Positions 34,815-44,963 of a stretch of DNA of 64,000 nt are shown in pieces; position 1 is the first letter of the stretch, and each line of letters opens with the position of its first letter. Origin of the DNA: DASVFB01 sp963815965 (GTDB taxonomy: Bacteria; Actinomycetota; Thermoleophilia; Gaiellales; Gaiellaceae). A program made the translations under genes and the position numbers. The notes beneath the pieces are model-generated. The model was not told the origin of the DNA, searched no databases, and worked only from the letters and a program-made list of their open reading frames with translations. The DNA lies in contig CAWFIT010000002.1 in assembly GCA_963815965.1 (NCBI GenBank), positions 124,001 through 188,000 of the forward strand, written 5' to 3'.

Positions 34815-36071
34815 ATGGCCGCCGGGCTCGGCACTCGAATGCGCTCGGCTACGCCGAAGCATTTGCATCCGCTGCTCGGGCAGCGCGTCGTCGATTGGGT
34901 CATCGCGGCTGCGCGCGAGGCCGGCGCCGAGCCGGTCGTCGTGGTCGCATCGCCGCAGACGCGCGACGGCTTCGCCGGAGTCGAGGTTGCCGTGCAAGCG
35001 GAGCCGCTCGGTACGGGCGACGCCGTTCGCGCCGCGCGCGACCGGCTTTCGTCCACGACCGGAGAGGTGCTCGTGCTCTCCGGTGACACGCCGCTGGTGA
35101 CACCGGAGTTGCTGCGCGGGCTCGTCGAGGCGCACCGCCGCGAAGGTGCCGCTGCGACCGTCCTGTCGTTCGAGCCGCTCGACCCGCGCGCCTACGGCCG
35201 CCTCGTCCGCGACGGCGACAGCCGCCTTGCGCGCATCGTCGAAGCCGCGGATGCGACACCGGACGAGCTGGAGCTGCGCGAGGTCAATTCCTCGATCTAC
35301 GTCTTCGCGGCCGAGAAGTTGTGGCCGGCCGTCGAACGGCTGGACCCGCACAACGCGCAAGGCGAGCTCTATCTCACGGACGCAATCGCCTCCCTCGTCG
35401 GCGAGGGCGAACCGGTGGCGATTCACGTCGCCCCCGACCCGACCGCGGCGGAGGGCGTCAACACACGCGTCGAGCTCGCCGCCGCAGCAGCCGCGCTGCG
35501 CGACCGCATCAACGAGGCGCACATGCTCGCGGGCGTCACGATCGTCGACCCGCAGTCGACGTGGATCGACGCCGGTGTCGAGATCGAGCCGGACGCGACC
35601 ATTCACCCGTTCACGGTCATTCGGGGTGACGTCAGGATCGCGTCCGGCGTCGAGGTCGGCCCGTTCGCCTTCGTCCGCCCGGGGACGACGGTCGGCGAAG
35701 GCGCGAAGATTGGCACCTTCGTCGAGGTGAAGAAATCCACGGTCGGCGCGCGCACGAAGATCCCTCACCTTTCCTACATCGGCGACGCCGAGATCGGTGA
35801 GAATACGAACATCGGCGCCGGCAACATCACTGCGAACTTCAAACACGAGGCCGGACAGCCGAAGGCGACCACGCGCATCGGGAGCAACGTCAGGACCGGA
35901 GTCGACAATACGTTCGATGCGCCGGTCGAGGTTGGCGACGATGCTTGGCTTGCGCCCGGTGCAGTCATTACCGAAGATGTTCCCCCGGGCTCGCTGGCAG
36001 GCTTCGCGCCGCGGCAGATCACGAAGAAAGGCTGGGTCTACGAAAAGCATGGAAACCGCGACGACGACTGA
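34815..36071 (+). CDS. glmU: Bifunctional GlmU (GlcN-1-P acetyltransferase / GlcNAc-1-P uridyltransferase)
   Basis: Makes UDP-GlcNAc for peptidoglycan. Nucleotidyltransferase half: MAAGLGTRMRSATPKHLHPL, LGTGDAV, LSGDTPLVTP. The left-handed beta-helix half has repeated hexapeptides and the acetyltransferase sequence VEVKKSTVGARTKIPHLSYI with NITANFKHEAGQPKATTRIG. Family members start a few residues earlier (VAAVVMAAG). Those codons are present here in frame, but the nearest ATG (34787) is one base out of frame, so an indel or an unusual start is likely. The end overlaps prs by 23 bp. Confidence 0.93.
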   Translation: MAAGLGTRMRSATPKHLHPLLGQRVVDWVIAAAREAGAEPVVVVASPQTRDGFAGVEVAVQAEPLGTGDAVRAARDRLSSTTGEVLVLSGDTPLVTPELLRGLVEAHRREGAAATVLSFEPLDPRAYGRLVRDGDSRLARIVEAADATPDELELREVNSSIYVFAAEKLWPAVERLDPHNAQGELYLTDAIASLVGEGEPVAIHVAPDPTAAEGVNTRVELAAAAAALRDRINEAHMLAGVTIVDPQSTWIDAGVEIEPDATIHPFTVIRGDVRIASGVEVGPFAFVRPGTTVGEGAKIGTFVEVKKSTVGARTKIPHLSYIGDAEIGENTNIGAGNITANFKHEAGQPKATTRIGSNVRTGVDNTFDAPVEVGDDAWLAPGAVITEDVPPGSLAGFAPRQITKKGWVYEKHGNRDDD

Positions 36072-37113
36072 GCTAGCGCTGCCGGGCCTCGAGGGCCAGG
36101 CGGCGGCCACGCAGCCCGGGCCGGGCCACTGGATCGAGCGCGGTCCGTGGAAGCGCTTGATGGTCTTCTCCGGGCGGTCGCATCCCGGTCTTGCGCAGAA
36201 GATCGGCGAGCACCTCGGCGTCGAGTGCGGTGAGGTGACGCTCAAGACCTTTGCGAACGACGAGACCTACTGCCGCTACGAGGAGTCGATCCGCGGCGCC
36301 GACGTCTTCCTCGTCCAGACCGGATGCCCGCCGGTGGACAAGAACCTCATGGAGCTGCTCCTGATGATTCAGGCCGCGAAGCTCGCATCGGCGAAGCGCA
36401 TCACCGCAGTCGTCCCGTGGTACCCGTACGCGCGGCAGGACCGCAAGGCGAAGCCGCGGGAGCCGATCTCTGCGCGTCTCGTCGCGGACATGCTGCAGCT
36501 CGCCGGTGCCGACCGCGTACTGACGATGGACCTGCACGCCGGGCAGATCCAGGGCTTCTTCACGATTCCCGTCGATCACCTGACGGCGCTGCAGCTGTTT
36601 GCAACGCACTTCCGCGATCTCGGCCTCACCGGCGAGGACGTGGTTGCCGTCGCGCCGGATGCAGGACGCGCGAAGCAGACCGTGCGCTTCGCGGAGATGA
36701 TGGAGGCGAGCTTCGCGATCATCCACAAGATGCGGCCCGCGCAGGAGCAGGTCGAGGTCACCGAGGTGACGGGTCGCGTGCGCGGCAAGAAGGCGATCAT
36801 CGGCGACGACGCCTCGATGACGGGCGGCACACTGATCGCCGGCGCGCAGGCTCTGCGCGAGCACGGCGTGACCGAGGTGAACGTCTTCGTCACGCACGCA
36901 CTCTTCTCGGAAGAGGCTCTCAAGGCGATCGGCGATCCCGCCTCGGGCATCAGCCGCCTCGTCGTCACCGACACGGTCCCGCTCAACGCTCTCCACCTGC
37001 CGAAGAACTTGACGGTGCTGAGCGTCTCGGCCCTCCTCGCCGAGGCGATCATGAACGTCTTCTCCGACGAGTCGGTCAGCGGCATCTTCGGCGGCGAGAA
37101 CCAGCTCTTTTAA
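36049..37113 (+). CDS. prs: Ribose-phosphate pyrophosphokinase (PRPP synthase)
   Basis: Makes PRPP from ribose 5-phosphate and ATP. 354 residues from ATG 36049, with an unusual N-terminal extension of about 35 residues before LMVFSGRSHPGLAQKIGEHL. Catalytic loop region YARQDRKAKPREPIS, metal site MDLHAGQIQGFF and PRPP loop GDDASMTGGTLIAGA are intact. The loop differs from the common DDMIDTAGT version. It starts inside the end of glmU and ends in a TAA that forms part of hairpin 1 of the second structured 3' element. Confidence 0.93.
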   Translation: METATTTELALPGLEGQAAATQPGPGHWIERGPWKRLMVFSGRSHPGLAQKIGEHLGVECGEVTLKTFANDETYCRYEESIRGADVFLVQTGCPPVDKNLMELLLMIQAAKLASAKRITAVVPWYPYARQDRKAKPREPISARLVADMLQLAGADRVLTMDLHAGQIQGFFTIPVDHLTALQLFATHFRDLGLTGEDVVAVAPDAGRAKQTVRFAEMMEASFAIIHKMRPAQEQVEVTEVTGRVRGKKAIIGDDASMTGGTLIAGAQALREHGVTEVNVFVTHALFSEEALKAIGDPASGISRLVVTDTVPLNALHLPKNLTVLSVSALLAEAIMNVFSDESVSGIFGGENQLF

Positions 37114-37270
37114 GCCCGAAATGCAAGCATTTCGGGCTTGGTAGACCGTCAGGCGGGCTTTCGGCGCGCGTGACCTTTTTGCTGCGTGTGCAGGCGCGCT
37201 ACTTCGATGGTTTGTTGGTGAGCAGGGCGGCAAAGCCGCCCTGCCGGCGATGCGTTCAACTTCGGGGAGT
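37114..37270 (+). repeat. Structured 3' element, copy 2 (after prs)
   Basis: Hairpin 1 at 37112-37139 includes the last two bases of the prs stop: AAGCCCGAAATGC pairs perfectly with GCATTTCGGGCTT. GGTAGACC follows at 37140-37147, then a weak GC hairpin. Hairpin 3 at 37222-37244 is GCAGGGCGGC-AAA-GCCGCCCTGC, with a compensated C-G to G-C change relative to the other copies. The tail is GTTCAACTTCGG. rplY begins 20 bp later. Confidence 0.78.
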
Positions 37271-37290
37271 CGCTACCATGGGCCGCCGAG

Positions 37291-38001
37291 ATGGCTGGCG
37301 AGCGGATCAAATTGGAAGTGGCGCCGCGCGAGCGCACCGGGTCGCGCGAGGCGCGCAGGCTGCGGAAGCAGGGACTCATCCCCGGCATCCTCTACGGGCG
37401 CGGCGCTGAGCCACACGCGATCTCGATACCGGAGCGCGACCTGCGGCGGGCGCTGACCGGTGGAAGCGGAATGCACACGATTCTCGACGTCGTCCTCGAC
37501 GGTGAGGACGGGTCACACGCGTCGATCCTCAAGGACTACCAGCAGGATCCGCTCCGCGGAAAGCTCGTCCATGTCGATCTCCAGGAGGTTCGCCTGGACG
37601 TGGCGATCACCGCGTCGGTCACGATAATCCTCGTCGGCGCCGAGGACGCATCCGGCGTGCGCGAGGGCGGTGCGCTCTCGCAGGTCGCGCGCGAGGTGAA
37701 CGTGGAGGCGCTGCCGATGGAAGTTCCAGAGCACCTCCAGCTCGACGTCAGCGGGATGGCGATGGGGGACACCCTCCGCATCGCCGACCTCGACGCGCGA
37801 GAGGGCGTCGCGTTCCTCGACGACCCCGAGACGGTGCTCGCGACGCTCACGATGCCGACCCGCGTCGAAGAGCCCGAGGAAGAGCCCGTCGAAGGCGAGG
37901 AGGGCGAGCTCGAGGGCGTCGCGGAGGAGGAGCGCCCCGAGGGCGCAGCCGAGGGCGAGGCGCTGGCTGCGGAGCAAGGCGAGCCCGGCACCACCGAGTA
38001 G
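37291..38001 (+). CDS. rplY: 50S ribosomal protein bL25 (CTC/TL5 form)
   Basis: Binds 5S rRNA. 236 residues in the long CTC form: the L25 domain (about 1-95, GSREARRLRKQGLIPGILYG) and the C-terminal TL5 beta domain (about 100-190). A Glu-rich tail of about 45 residues (EEPEEEPVEGEEGELEG) is common in actinobacterial and Deinococcus versions. Translation may start from a TACCAT promoter 11 nt upstream. Immediately followed by pth with no gap. Confidence 0.94.
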   Translation: MAGERIKLEVAPRERTGSREARRLRKQGLIPGILYGRGAEPHAISIPERDLRRALTGGSGMHTILDVVLDGEDGSHASILKDYQQDPLRGKLVHVDLQEVRLDVAITASVTIILVGAEDASGVREGGALSQVAREVNVEALPMEVPEHLQLDVSGMAMGDTLRIADLDAREGVAFLDDPETVLATLTMPTRVEEPEEEPVEGEEGELEGVAEEERPEGAAEGEALAAEQGEPGTTE

Positions 38002-38598
38002 ATGCGTCTCCCCTGGCGCCGGGGCGAACGCGCCTCGTCGCTCGATCTGCTCGTCGTCGGACTCGGCAATCCCGGTCGCGAGTACGCGCGCACGCGGCAC
38101 AACGTTGGCTGGATGGTTCTCGAGGAACTCGCGCAGAGGCACGGCGCTTCCTGGCGCGGAAAGTTCAACGGCAAGCTCGCCGAGCTACGCCTGGACGGCC
38201 ACCGGGTCGCGCTGCTCAAGCCGGAGACGTACATGAACGAGTCGGGTCGCTCGGTCGCGGCCGCAGCGAAGTTCTTCAAGGTCGAGCCAGATGCCGTGCT
38301 CGTCGTGCACGACGAGGGCGACTTCGACCTCGGACGACTCCAGGCGCGCCAGGGCGGCGGCCTTGCCGGACACAACGGGCTGCGCTCGATCGCGCAGCAT
38401 CTTGGCACGCAGGAGTTTCTCCGCCTTCGCATCGGCGTCGGCCGGCCCGAGCGCGGCGACCGACGCTCGCTCGCGGACTACGTCCTGTCCAACTTCGAGC
38501 CGCACGACGACGCCGAGGCGATCGTCGCCCGGGCCGTCGATGCGATCGAGACGCTCGACGCCGAGGGCCTCGACCGCACGCAAGCCGAGTTCAACTAA
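38002..38598 (+). CDS. pth: Peptidyl-tRNA hydrolase
   Basis: Recycles peptidyl-tRNA released from ribosomes. 198 residues: VVGLGNPGREYARTRHNVGW contains the catalytic His and the binding Asn; LLKPETYMNESG, VVHDEGDFDLG and GGLAGHNGLRSI complete the site. ATG follows directly on the rplY TAG, so the genes are coupled, as in many actinobacteria. Confidence 0.96.
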   Translation: MRLPWRRGERASSLDLLVVGLGNPGREYARTRHNVGWMVLEELAQRHGASWRGKFNGKLAELRLDGHRVALLKPETYMNESGRSVAAAAKFFKVEPDAVLVVHDEGDFDLGRLQARQGGGLAGHNGLRSIAQHLGTQEFLRLRIGVGRPERGDRRSLADYVLSNFEPHDDAEAIVARAVDAIETLDAEGLDRTQAEFN

Positions 38599-38634
38599 AT
38601 TGGCGGGCGCGAGGCGTCCGCCTCGTCACGCGTC

Positions 38635-41600
38635 ATGGTCCGAAACGTCGAACAACGCCCGGTGCTCTTCGCGCTCGTTCGCGAGTTGCTCCAGTCCGAG
38701 CGCTTGCAGGAGTTTTCGGCGGCGCTGCCGACGAGCGCCCGCGTCTCGGAGCCTGCGCTGCCGCTTGTCGTCGCCGCGCTGCACGAGCAGCTCGGCCGCT
38801 CGCTGACAATCCTCGTCCCCGAGGACGCCGATGCGCGCGACCTCGCCGAGGCCGCAGCGTGGTTCCTCGGCCAGGAGCACACCGGGTTGTTGCCCAGCCG
38901 CGGAGTCCGCTGGGACTCGGGGCTGCAGCCCCCGCCGCACCTGGTCGGGGAACGCGCGCGCGCTCTCGACGTGCTGGAGCGCGGCGGGCTCGTCGTCGTG
39001 TCCGCGACGGCGATCGCGGAGGGGATGCCGCGTGAGTCCAGCCGGCCGGCGCCGATTCGCATCTCTCCGGGCGAGGAGATCGGGATCGAGCCGCTGACCG
39101 AGTCGCTGGCGCTTGCCGGCTACGAGCGGGTCGAGCGAGCGGAGGACCGTGGGCAGTTCGCCGTACGCGGCGGGCTCGTCGACCTCTTTCCCACGACCGG
39201 CCGCGAGCCGCTGCGCATCGAGTTCTTCGGGGACGAGGTCGAGCAGGTGCGCGCGTTCTCGCCGTTCACGCAGCGCGCGCTGCACCCGGTCGAGGACGCG
39301 GTGGTCCACGCTGCTGCCGAGCGGCGCATCGACCTCGTCGAGCCGACGCTCCTCGACGACGAACAGCTCGTCCCGACCGCGCCGGACGACCTCGTCCCGG
39401 TGCTCCGGGGCGGCCCCGATCTGGTCTGGGAGCCTGAGGAGGTGCGTCAGGTCTGGCAGGAGGAGGGACTCTCACCGATCGGACTGAGCGGCGCGACCAA
39501 GCTCGACCAGCTGCCGTCCGGGCAGCCTTTCTCGTTCGAGGCGCAGCGGCCCGCCCTCGCGGCGCGTGGCCTGTCTGAGGCCGAGAACGAGTTGAACGCG
39601 TTCGTGCGCGCGGGCCACCGCGTGATCGTCGCGTTCCCGCACCGCGGCGACGCGTTGCGCACCGAGAACCTTCTCCGCCGTGTCGACGCGCCGCTGCTCG
39701 AGAGCGGCGAAGCGCTGCCCGAAGAGCCGCAGGCGCGCTTCGCCGTCTCTCCGGCCCGCCGCGGCTTCGTCTGGCGCGATCTGAACCTCGTCCTTCTGCC
39801 TGACACGCAGCTCTTCCGCAAGCGGGCACGCCGGCCGGAGGCCGCGCGCATCGGGCGTGCGCTGCAGTCGTTCGCCGACCTCCGTACGGGCGATTACGTC
39901 GTGCACGAGGACCACGGCATCGGCAAGCTGCTCGGCTTCGAGACGAAGGCCGTTGCCGGCGTCACGCGCGACTACCTCTTGCTCGCGTTCCGCGGCGACG
40001 ACCGCCTCTACGTTCCACACGAGCAGATCGGCAAGGTGTCGCGGTACATCGGCGCCGACGCATCGGCACCTTCGCTATCGAAGCTCGGCGGCAAGGCGTG
40101 GCAAAACCTCAAGACGCGTGCGCGCACCGCGGTGCGCGAGCTCGCGGGCGAGCTGCTCGCGCTGTACGCACAGCGGCAGCAGGCTGCGGGCGACGCGTAC
40201 GACCTTCGCCACGAGTGGCTGCAGCAGCTCGAGGCGGCGTTTCCGTATCGGGAGACGCCTGACCAGGAGCGCGCGATCGAAGAGGTCAAGGAGGACCTCG
40301 AGGCGCCGCGGCCGATGGATCGGCTCGTCTGTGGCGACGTCGGATTCGGCAAGACGGAGGTCGCTGTCCGCGCCGCGTTCGCGGCCGCGGTGAACGGCAA
40401 GCAGGCGATGATGCTCGCGCCGACGACGATTCTCGCCGAGCAGCACTGGAACACGTTCCGCGAGCGCTACCGCGACTTCCCCGTGCGTGTCGAGATGGTC
40501 TCTCGCTTCCGGAGCACCGCCGAGCAGAAGCAAACGCTCAGGGACTTCGCGGAAGGCAAGGTCGACGTGCTGATCGGAACGCACCGCGTGCTGTCGCGCG
40601 ACGTCATTCCCAAGAATCTCGGGCTCGTGATCCTCGACGAGGAGCAGCGCTTCGGCGTCGCGCAGAAGGAGTTGCTGCGCGCGCTCCGGCTCGAGGTCGA
40701 CGTCCTGGCGCTGTCGGCGACGCCGATTCCGCGCACGTTGCACATGTCGCTGTCCGGCCTCCGCGACATCTCGATCATCGAGACGCCTCCGCAGGGCCGC
40801 CGTCCGATCCGCACCACCGTGAGCGAGTACGACGAGGAGGTCGTGCAGTCCGCACTCAAGCGCGAGCACGAGCGCGGCGGCCAGTCGTTCTATCTGCACA
40901 ACCGCGTCGAGACGATCGAGGAGGCGGCGCAGAAGCTGCAGCAGCTCGTTCCCGAGCTCCGCTTTCTCGTCGCACACGGACAGATGCGCGAGCGCGAGCT
41001 CGAGGAGAAGATGCACGCGTTCCTCCGTGGTGACGCAGACGTGCTCGTCTCGACGACGATCATCGAGTCGGGCATAGACATCCCGCAGGCCAACACGCTG
41101 ATCGTCGAGCGTGCTGACGCGCTCGGCCTCGCGCAGCTCTACCAGATCCGCGGCCGCGTCGGCCGCTCCGATCTGACCGCACACGCATACCTCTTTTATC
41201 CGGACGCATCCGAGCTGACGCCGGACGCGCGAGCGCGGCTCGCGACGCTGGCCGATCACACGGAGCTCGGCTCCGGCTTCGCGATTGCGATGCGCGACCT
41301 CGAGATACGCGGCGCAGGGAACCTGCTCGGCGACGAGCAGTCGGGTCACGTCGCAGCGCTCGGCTTCGAGCTCTACGTCGAGCTACTCGCGGAAGCCGTG
41401 GCCGAGCTCTCCGGGCAACGTCGCGTGGCAGCTCGCCCGGTGCGCGTTGACGCTCGTGTCGATGCATACGTGCCTGCGGGCTACATCGCGTCGGAAGCGC
41501 TGAAGATCGACCTCCACCGCCGCCTCGCGCTCTCTGAGACGGAGGACGAGTTGCGCGAGCTCCATGCCGCGATCGAGGATCGCTACGGCGAGGTCCCGGA

Positions 41601-41859
41601 GCCGGTCGAGAACTTGTTCGCGATCCAGGAGGCGAAGCTGAAACTGGCGACGCTCGGGGCTGATTACCTCGTCTACCGAGGCGGCCGCGCATCGGTTGGG
41701 CCGCTTGTCCTCGGCTCCGGCGAGCTCCGCGTTCTTCGCGGCCGAGCGGAGACGGCCGTGTACTCGACTGCGAACCGTGAAGTTACGTTAAGAAGCGGTT
41801 CATTCGCAGGGGCGGCTTCGCTCGTTGATGCTATTCTGGCCGCACGCCAGGCAGCCTGA
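38635..41859 (+). CDS. mfd: Transcription-repair coupling factor Mfd
   Basis: Removes stalled RNA polymerase and recruits UvrABC. 1074 residues: UvrB-like N-terminal part; polymerase-interacting CID domain (about 410-470, GDYVVHEDHGIGKLLGFE); SF2 translocase with Walker A GDVGFGKTEVAVRAAF, DEEQ box and SATPIPRTL; TRG motif and QIRGRVGRSD; C-terminal D7 domain (EPVENLFAIQEAKLKL). All standard. Start is ATG 38635, 36 bp after pth. A TG-extended TATTCT box lies near its 3' end, before the foldase gene. Confidence 0.96.
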   Translation: MVRNVEQRPVLFALVRELLQSERLQEFSAALPTSARVSEPALPLVVAALHEQLGRSLTILVPEDADARDLAEAAAWFLGQEHTGLLPSRGVRWDSGLQPPPHLVGERARALDVLERGGLVVVSATAIAEGMPRESSRPAPIRISPGEEIGIEPLTESLALAGYERVERAEDRGQFAVRGGLVDLFPTTGREPLRIEFFGDEVEQVRAFSPFTQRALHPVEDAVVHAAAERRIDLVEPTLLDDEQLVPTAPDDLVPVLRGGPDLVWEPEEVRQVWQEEGLSPIGLSGATKLDQLPSGQPFSFEAQRPALAARGLSEAENELNAFVRAGHRVIVAFPHRGDALRTENLLRRVDAPLLESGEALPEEPQARFAVSPARRGFVWRDLNLVLLPDTQLFRKRARRPEAARIGRALQSFADLRTGDYVVHEDHGIGKLLGFETKAVAGVTRDYLLLAFRGDDRLYVPHEQIGKVSRYIGADASAPSLSKLGGKAWQNLKTRARTAVRELAGELLALYAQRQQAAGDAYDLRHEWLQQLEAAFPYRETPDQERAIEEVKEDLEAPRPMDRLVCGDVGFGKTEVAVRAAFAAAVNGKQAMMLAPTTILAEQHWNTFRERYRDFPVRVEMVSRFRSTAEQKQTLRDFAEGKVDVLIGTHRVLSRDVIPKNLGLVILDEEQRFGVAQKELLRALRLEVDVLALSATPIPRTLHMSLSGLRDISIIETPPQGRRPIRTTVSEYDEEVVQSALKREHERGGQSFYLHNRVETIEEAAQKLQQLVPELRFLVAHGQMRERELEEKMHAFLRGDADVLVSTTIIESGIDIPQANTLIVERADALGLAQLYQIRGRVGRSDLTAHAYLFYPDASELTPDARARLATLADHTELGSGFAIAMRDLEIRGAGNLLGDEQSGHVAALGFELYVELLAEAVAELSGQRRVAARPVRVDARVDAYVPAGYIASEALKIDLHRRLALSETEDELRELHAAIEDRYGEVPEPVENLFAIQEAKLKLATLGADYLVYRGGRASVGPLVLGSGELRVLRGRAETAVYSTANREVTLRSGSFAGAASLVDAILAARQAA
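41831..41839 (+). promoter_or_regulatory. Extended -10 (TGCTATTCT) before the foldase gene
   Basis: TGCTATTCT lies inside the last codons of mfd, about 23 nt before the ATG at 41862. It would give a separate transcript for the foldase and downstream genes. No convincing -35 is seen. Confidence 0.3.
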
Positions 41860-41861
41860 GC

Positions 41862-42887
41862 ATGCGGCTGCGGCCTTCGTTCCTTATGCGTTACCTCCCG
41901 ATCACGTTTCTTGTTGCGGCTCTTGCTGCGGTCCTCGCCGGGTGCGGCGGCGGCGGCGGATCCGTCCCCAGCGACGCGATCGCCCAGGTGGGCGACCAGG
42001 CCATCACGCAGGCGCAGTTCAACGCCCTCCTCGAGCAGGCCCAGAAGAGCTACGCGACGCAGAAGCGTCCCTTCCCGAAGGCCGGCACGCCGGAGTACGC
42101 GACGCTGAAGAACCAGGCGGTGCAATACCTCGTCCAGCGCGCGGAGTTCCAGCAGGAGGCGGCGAAGCTCGGAGTCACGGTCTCCGACAAGGAGATCAAC
42201 GACCGGCTCGACAAGATCAAGAAGCAGTACTTCGGCGGCAGCGACTCGCGCTACAAGAAGCAACTGACGCAGCAGGGCCTCACCGACGAGCAGGTGAAGT
42301 CAGACATCAAGGCTCAGCTGATCCAGGAGAAGATTTTCAACAAGGTGACGGCTGGTGTGACGGTTAGCAACGCGGAGCTCCAGAAGTACTACGACCAGCA
42401 CCAGTCGCAGTACGGAACGCCCGAGCAGCGCGACGTTGCGCACATTCTTGTTAAGAACAAGGTGCTCGCCGACAAGCTCTACAAGCGTGTGAAAGCCGGC
42501 GAGGACTTTGCCAAGCTGGCCAAGCAGTACTCACAGGATCCGGGCTCCAAGAACGCCGGCGGCAAGCTGACGATCACGAAAGGTACGACCGTCGGTCCGT
42601 TCGACCAGACCGCGTTCCTCCTGCAGACGGGCGCGGTCTCGCATCCGATCAAGACCGACTTCGGCTTCCATATCATCAAGGCGCTCAGTGCCGTCAAGCC
42701 GGCGAAGACCACGCCGTTCACCAAGGTCAGAAAGACGATCCGCACGACGCTCCTACAGCAGAAGAAGAGCACGGCGACCACGAACTGGTCGACGAAGCTA
42801 AAGAAGGACTTCGACGGCAAGGTTTCGTACCAGACCGGGTACGCGCCGCCGGCGACGACGACGGCCCCCACGAGCACGACCGGCTAA
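41862..42887 (+). CDS. SurA/PrsA-type peptidyl-prolyl isomerase lipoprotein
   Basis: Extracytoplasmic folding chaperone. 341 residues: signal peptide with lipobox (LAAVLAGC, the Cys becoming the lipid-anchored residue), SurA_N-like helical domain (about 40-185) and a parvulin domain (about 190-290: RDVAHILVKNKVLADKLYKRV, FAKLAKQYSQDPGSKNAGGKL, FGFHIIKAL). The tail is Thr/Pro-rich. It lies 2 bp after mfd and touches mazG, matching the mfd-prsA-mazG order of other actinobacteria. Confidence 0.92.
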   Translation: MRLRPSFLMRYLPITFLVAALAAVLAGCGGGGGSVPSDAIAQVGDQAITQAQFNALLEQAQKSYATQKRPFPKAGTPEYATLKNQAVQYLVQRAEFQQEAAKLGVTVSDKEINDRLDKIKKQYFGGSDSRYKKQLTQQGLTDEQVKSDIKAQLIQEKIFNKVTAGVTVSNAELQKYYDQHQSQYGTPEQRDVAHILVKNKVLADKLYKRVKAGEDFAKLAKQYSQDPGSKNAGGKLTITKGTTVGPFDQTAFLLQTGAVSHPIKTDFGFHIIKALSAVKPAKTTPFTKVRKTIRTTLLQQKKSTATTNWSTKLKKDFDGKVSYQTGYAPPATTTAPTSTTG

Positions 42888-43681
42888 GTGGCCGGCCTCG
42901 CGGAGGCCCTGGTCGAGCTACAGGAGTTGACCCGCCGCCTGCGGCGCGATTGTCCGTGGGATCGCGAGCAAACCGCGCGGACGATCGTTCCGCACACGAT
43001 CGAGGAGGCCTACGAGGTCGCCGACGCCGCCGTCGCACGCGACGACGAGAAGCTGCTCGACGAGCTCGGCGATCTGCTCTTCCAGGTCTACTTCCTCGCG
43101 CTGCTGCTCGAGGAGCGCGGGCAGGGAGACCTCGAGCAGGCTGCGCGGCTGGTTCAGGAGAAGCTCGTTCGCCGGCACCCGCACGTCTTCGGCGAAATCG
43201 AGGCTGAGACGCCCGGCCGCGTGCGTTCGAACTGGGAGGCGATCAAGCGTGATCAGGAAGGGCGCTCGGGAATCTTCCACGACGTGCCGGAGAATCTGCC
43301 GTCGCTCCTCTACGCGCGGAAGGTGCAGCGCCGCGCGGCTGCAATCGACTTCGAGTACCCGGACGTCCATGGTGCGCTTGCCGACCTCGACGACGAGGTG
43401 CTCGAGCTGAAGGAGGCGATCGACGTCGCGGGTGAGCCTGCACCCGAGACCGAGCCCGATGCGCACGTCTTCGAGGAGCTGGGCGACGTGCTGTTTGCCG
43501 CGGTGAACGTTGCACGGCGCATCAACGTGGATCCTGAGCTCGCGCTTCGGTCGATGTCGCAGCGTTTTCGCGAGCGCGTCGAGCGCGCGGAGGAGCGCGC
43601 GTCCGCGGCGGGCGAAGCGTTCGCCGACCTTAGCCTCGAAGCGAAGGACGCGTACTTCGACGAGGCGAAGGAGGAGTTTCG

Positions 43682-43685
<4 letters not shown>
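42888..43685 (+). CDS. mazG: Nucleoside triphosphate pyrophosphohydrolase MazG
   Basis: Hydrolyses NTPs to NMP and pyrophosphate, a house-cleaning enzyme. Two MazG folds in 265 residues: the first has RDCPWDREQTARTIVPHTIE, EEAYEVADA and DELGDLLFQVYF (metal-binding ExxED-type acids); the second has LDDEVLELKEAID and FEELGDVLFAAVN. Start GTG directly after the foldase stop; the stop overlaps the eno start. Confidence 0.94.
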
Positions 43686-44953
<1,268 letters not shown>

Positions 44954-44963
44954 CGTAGGACGC

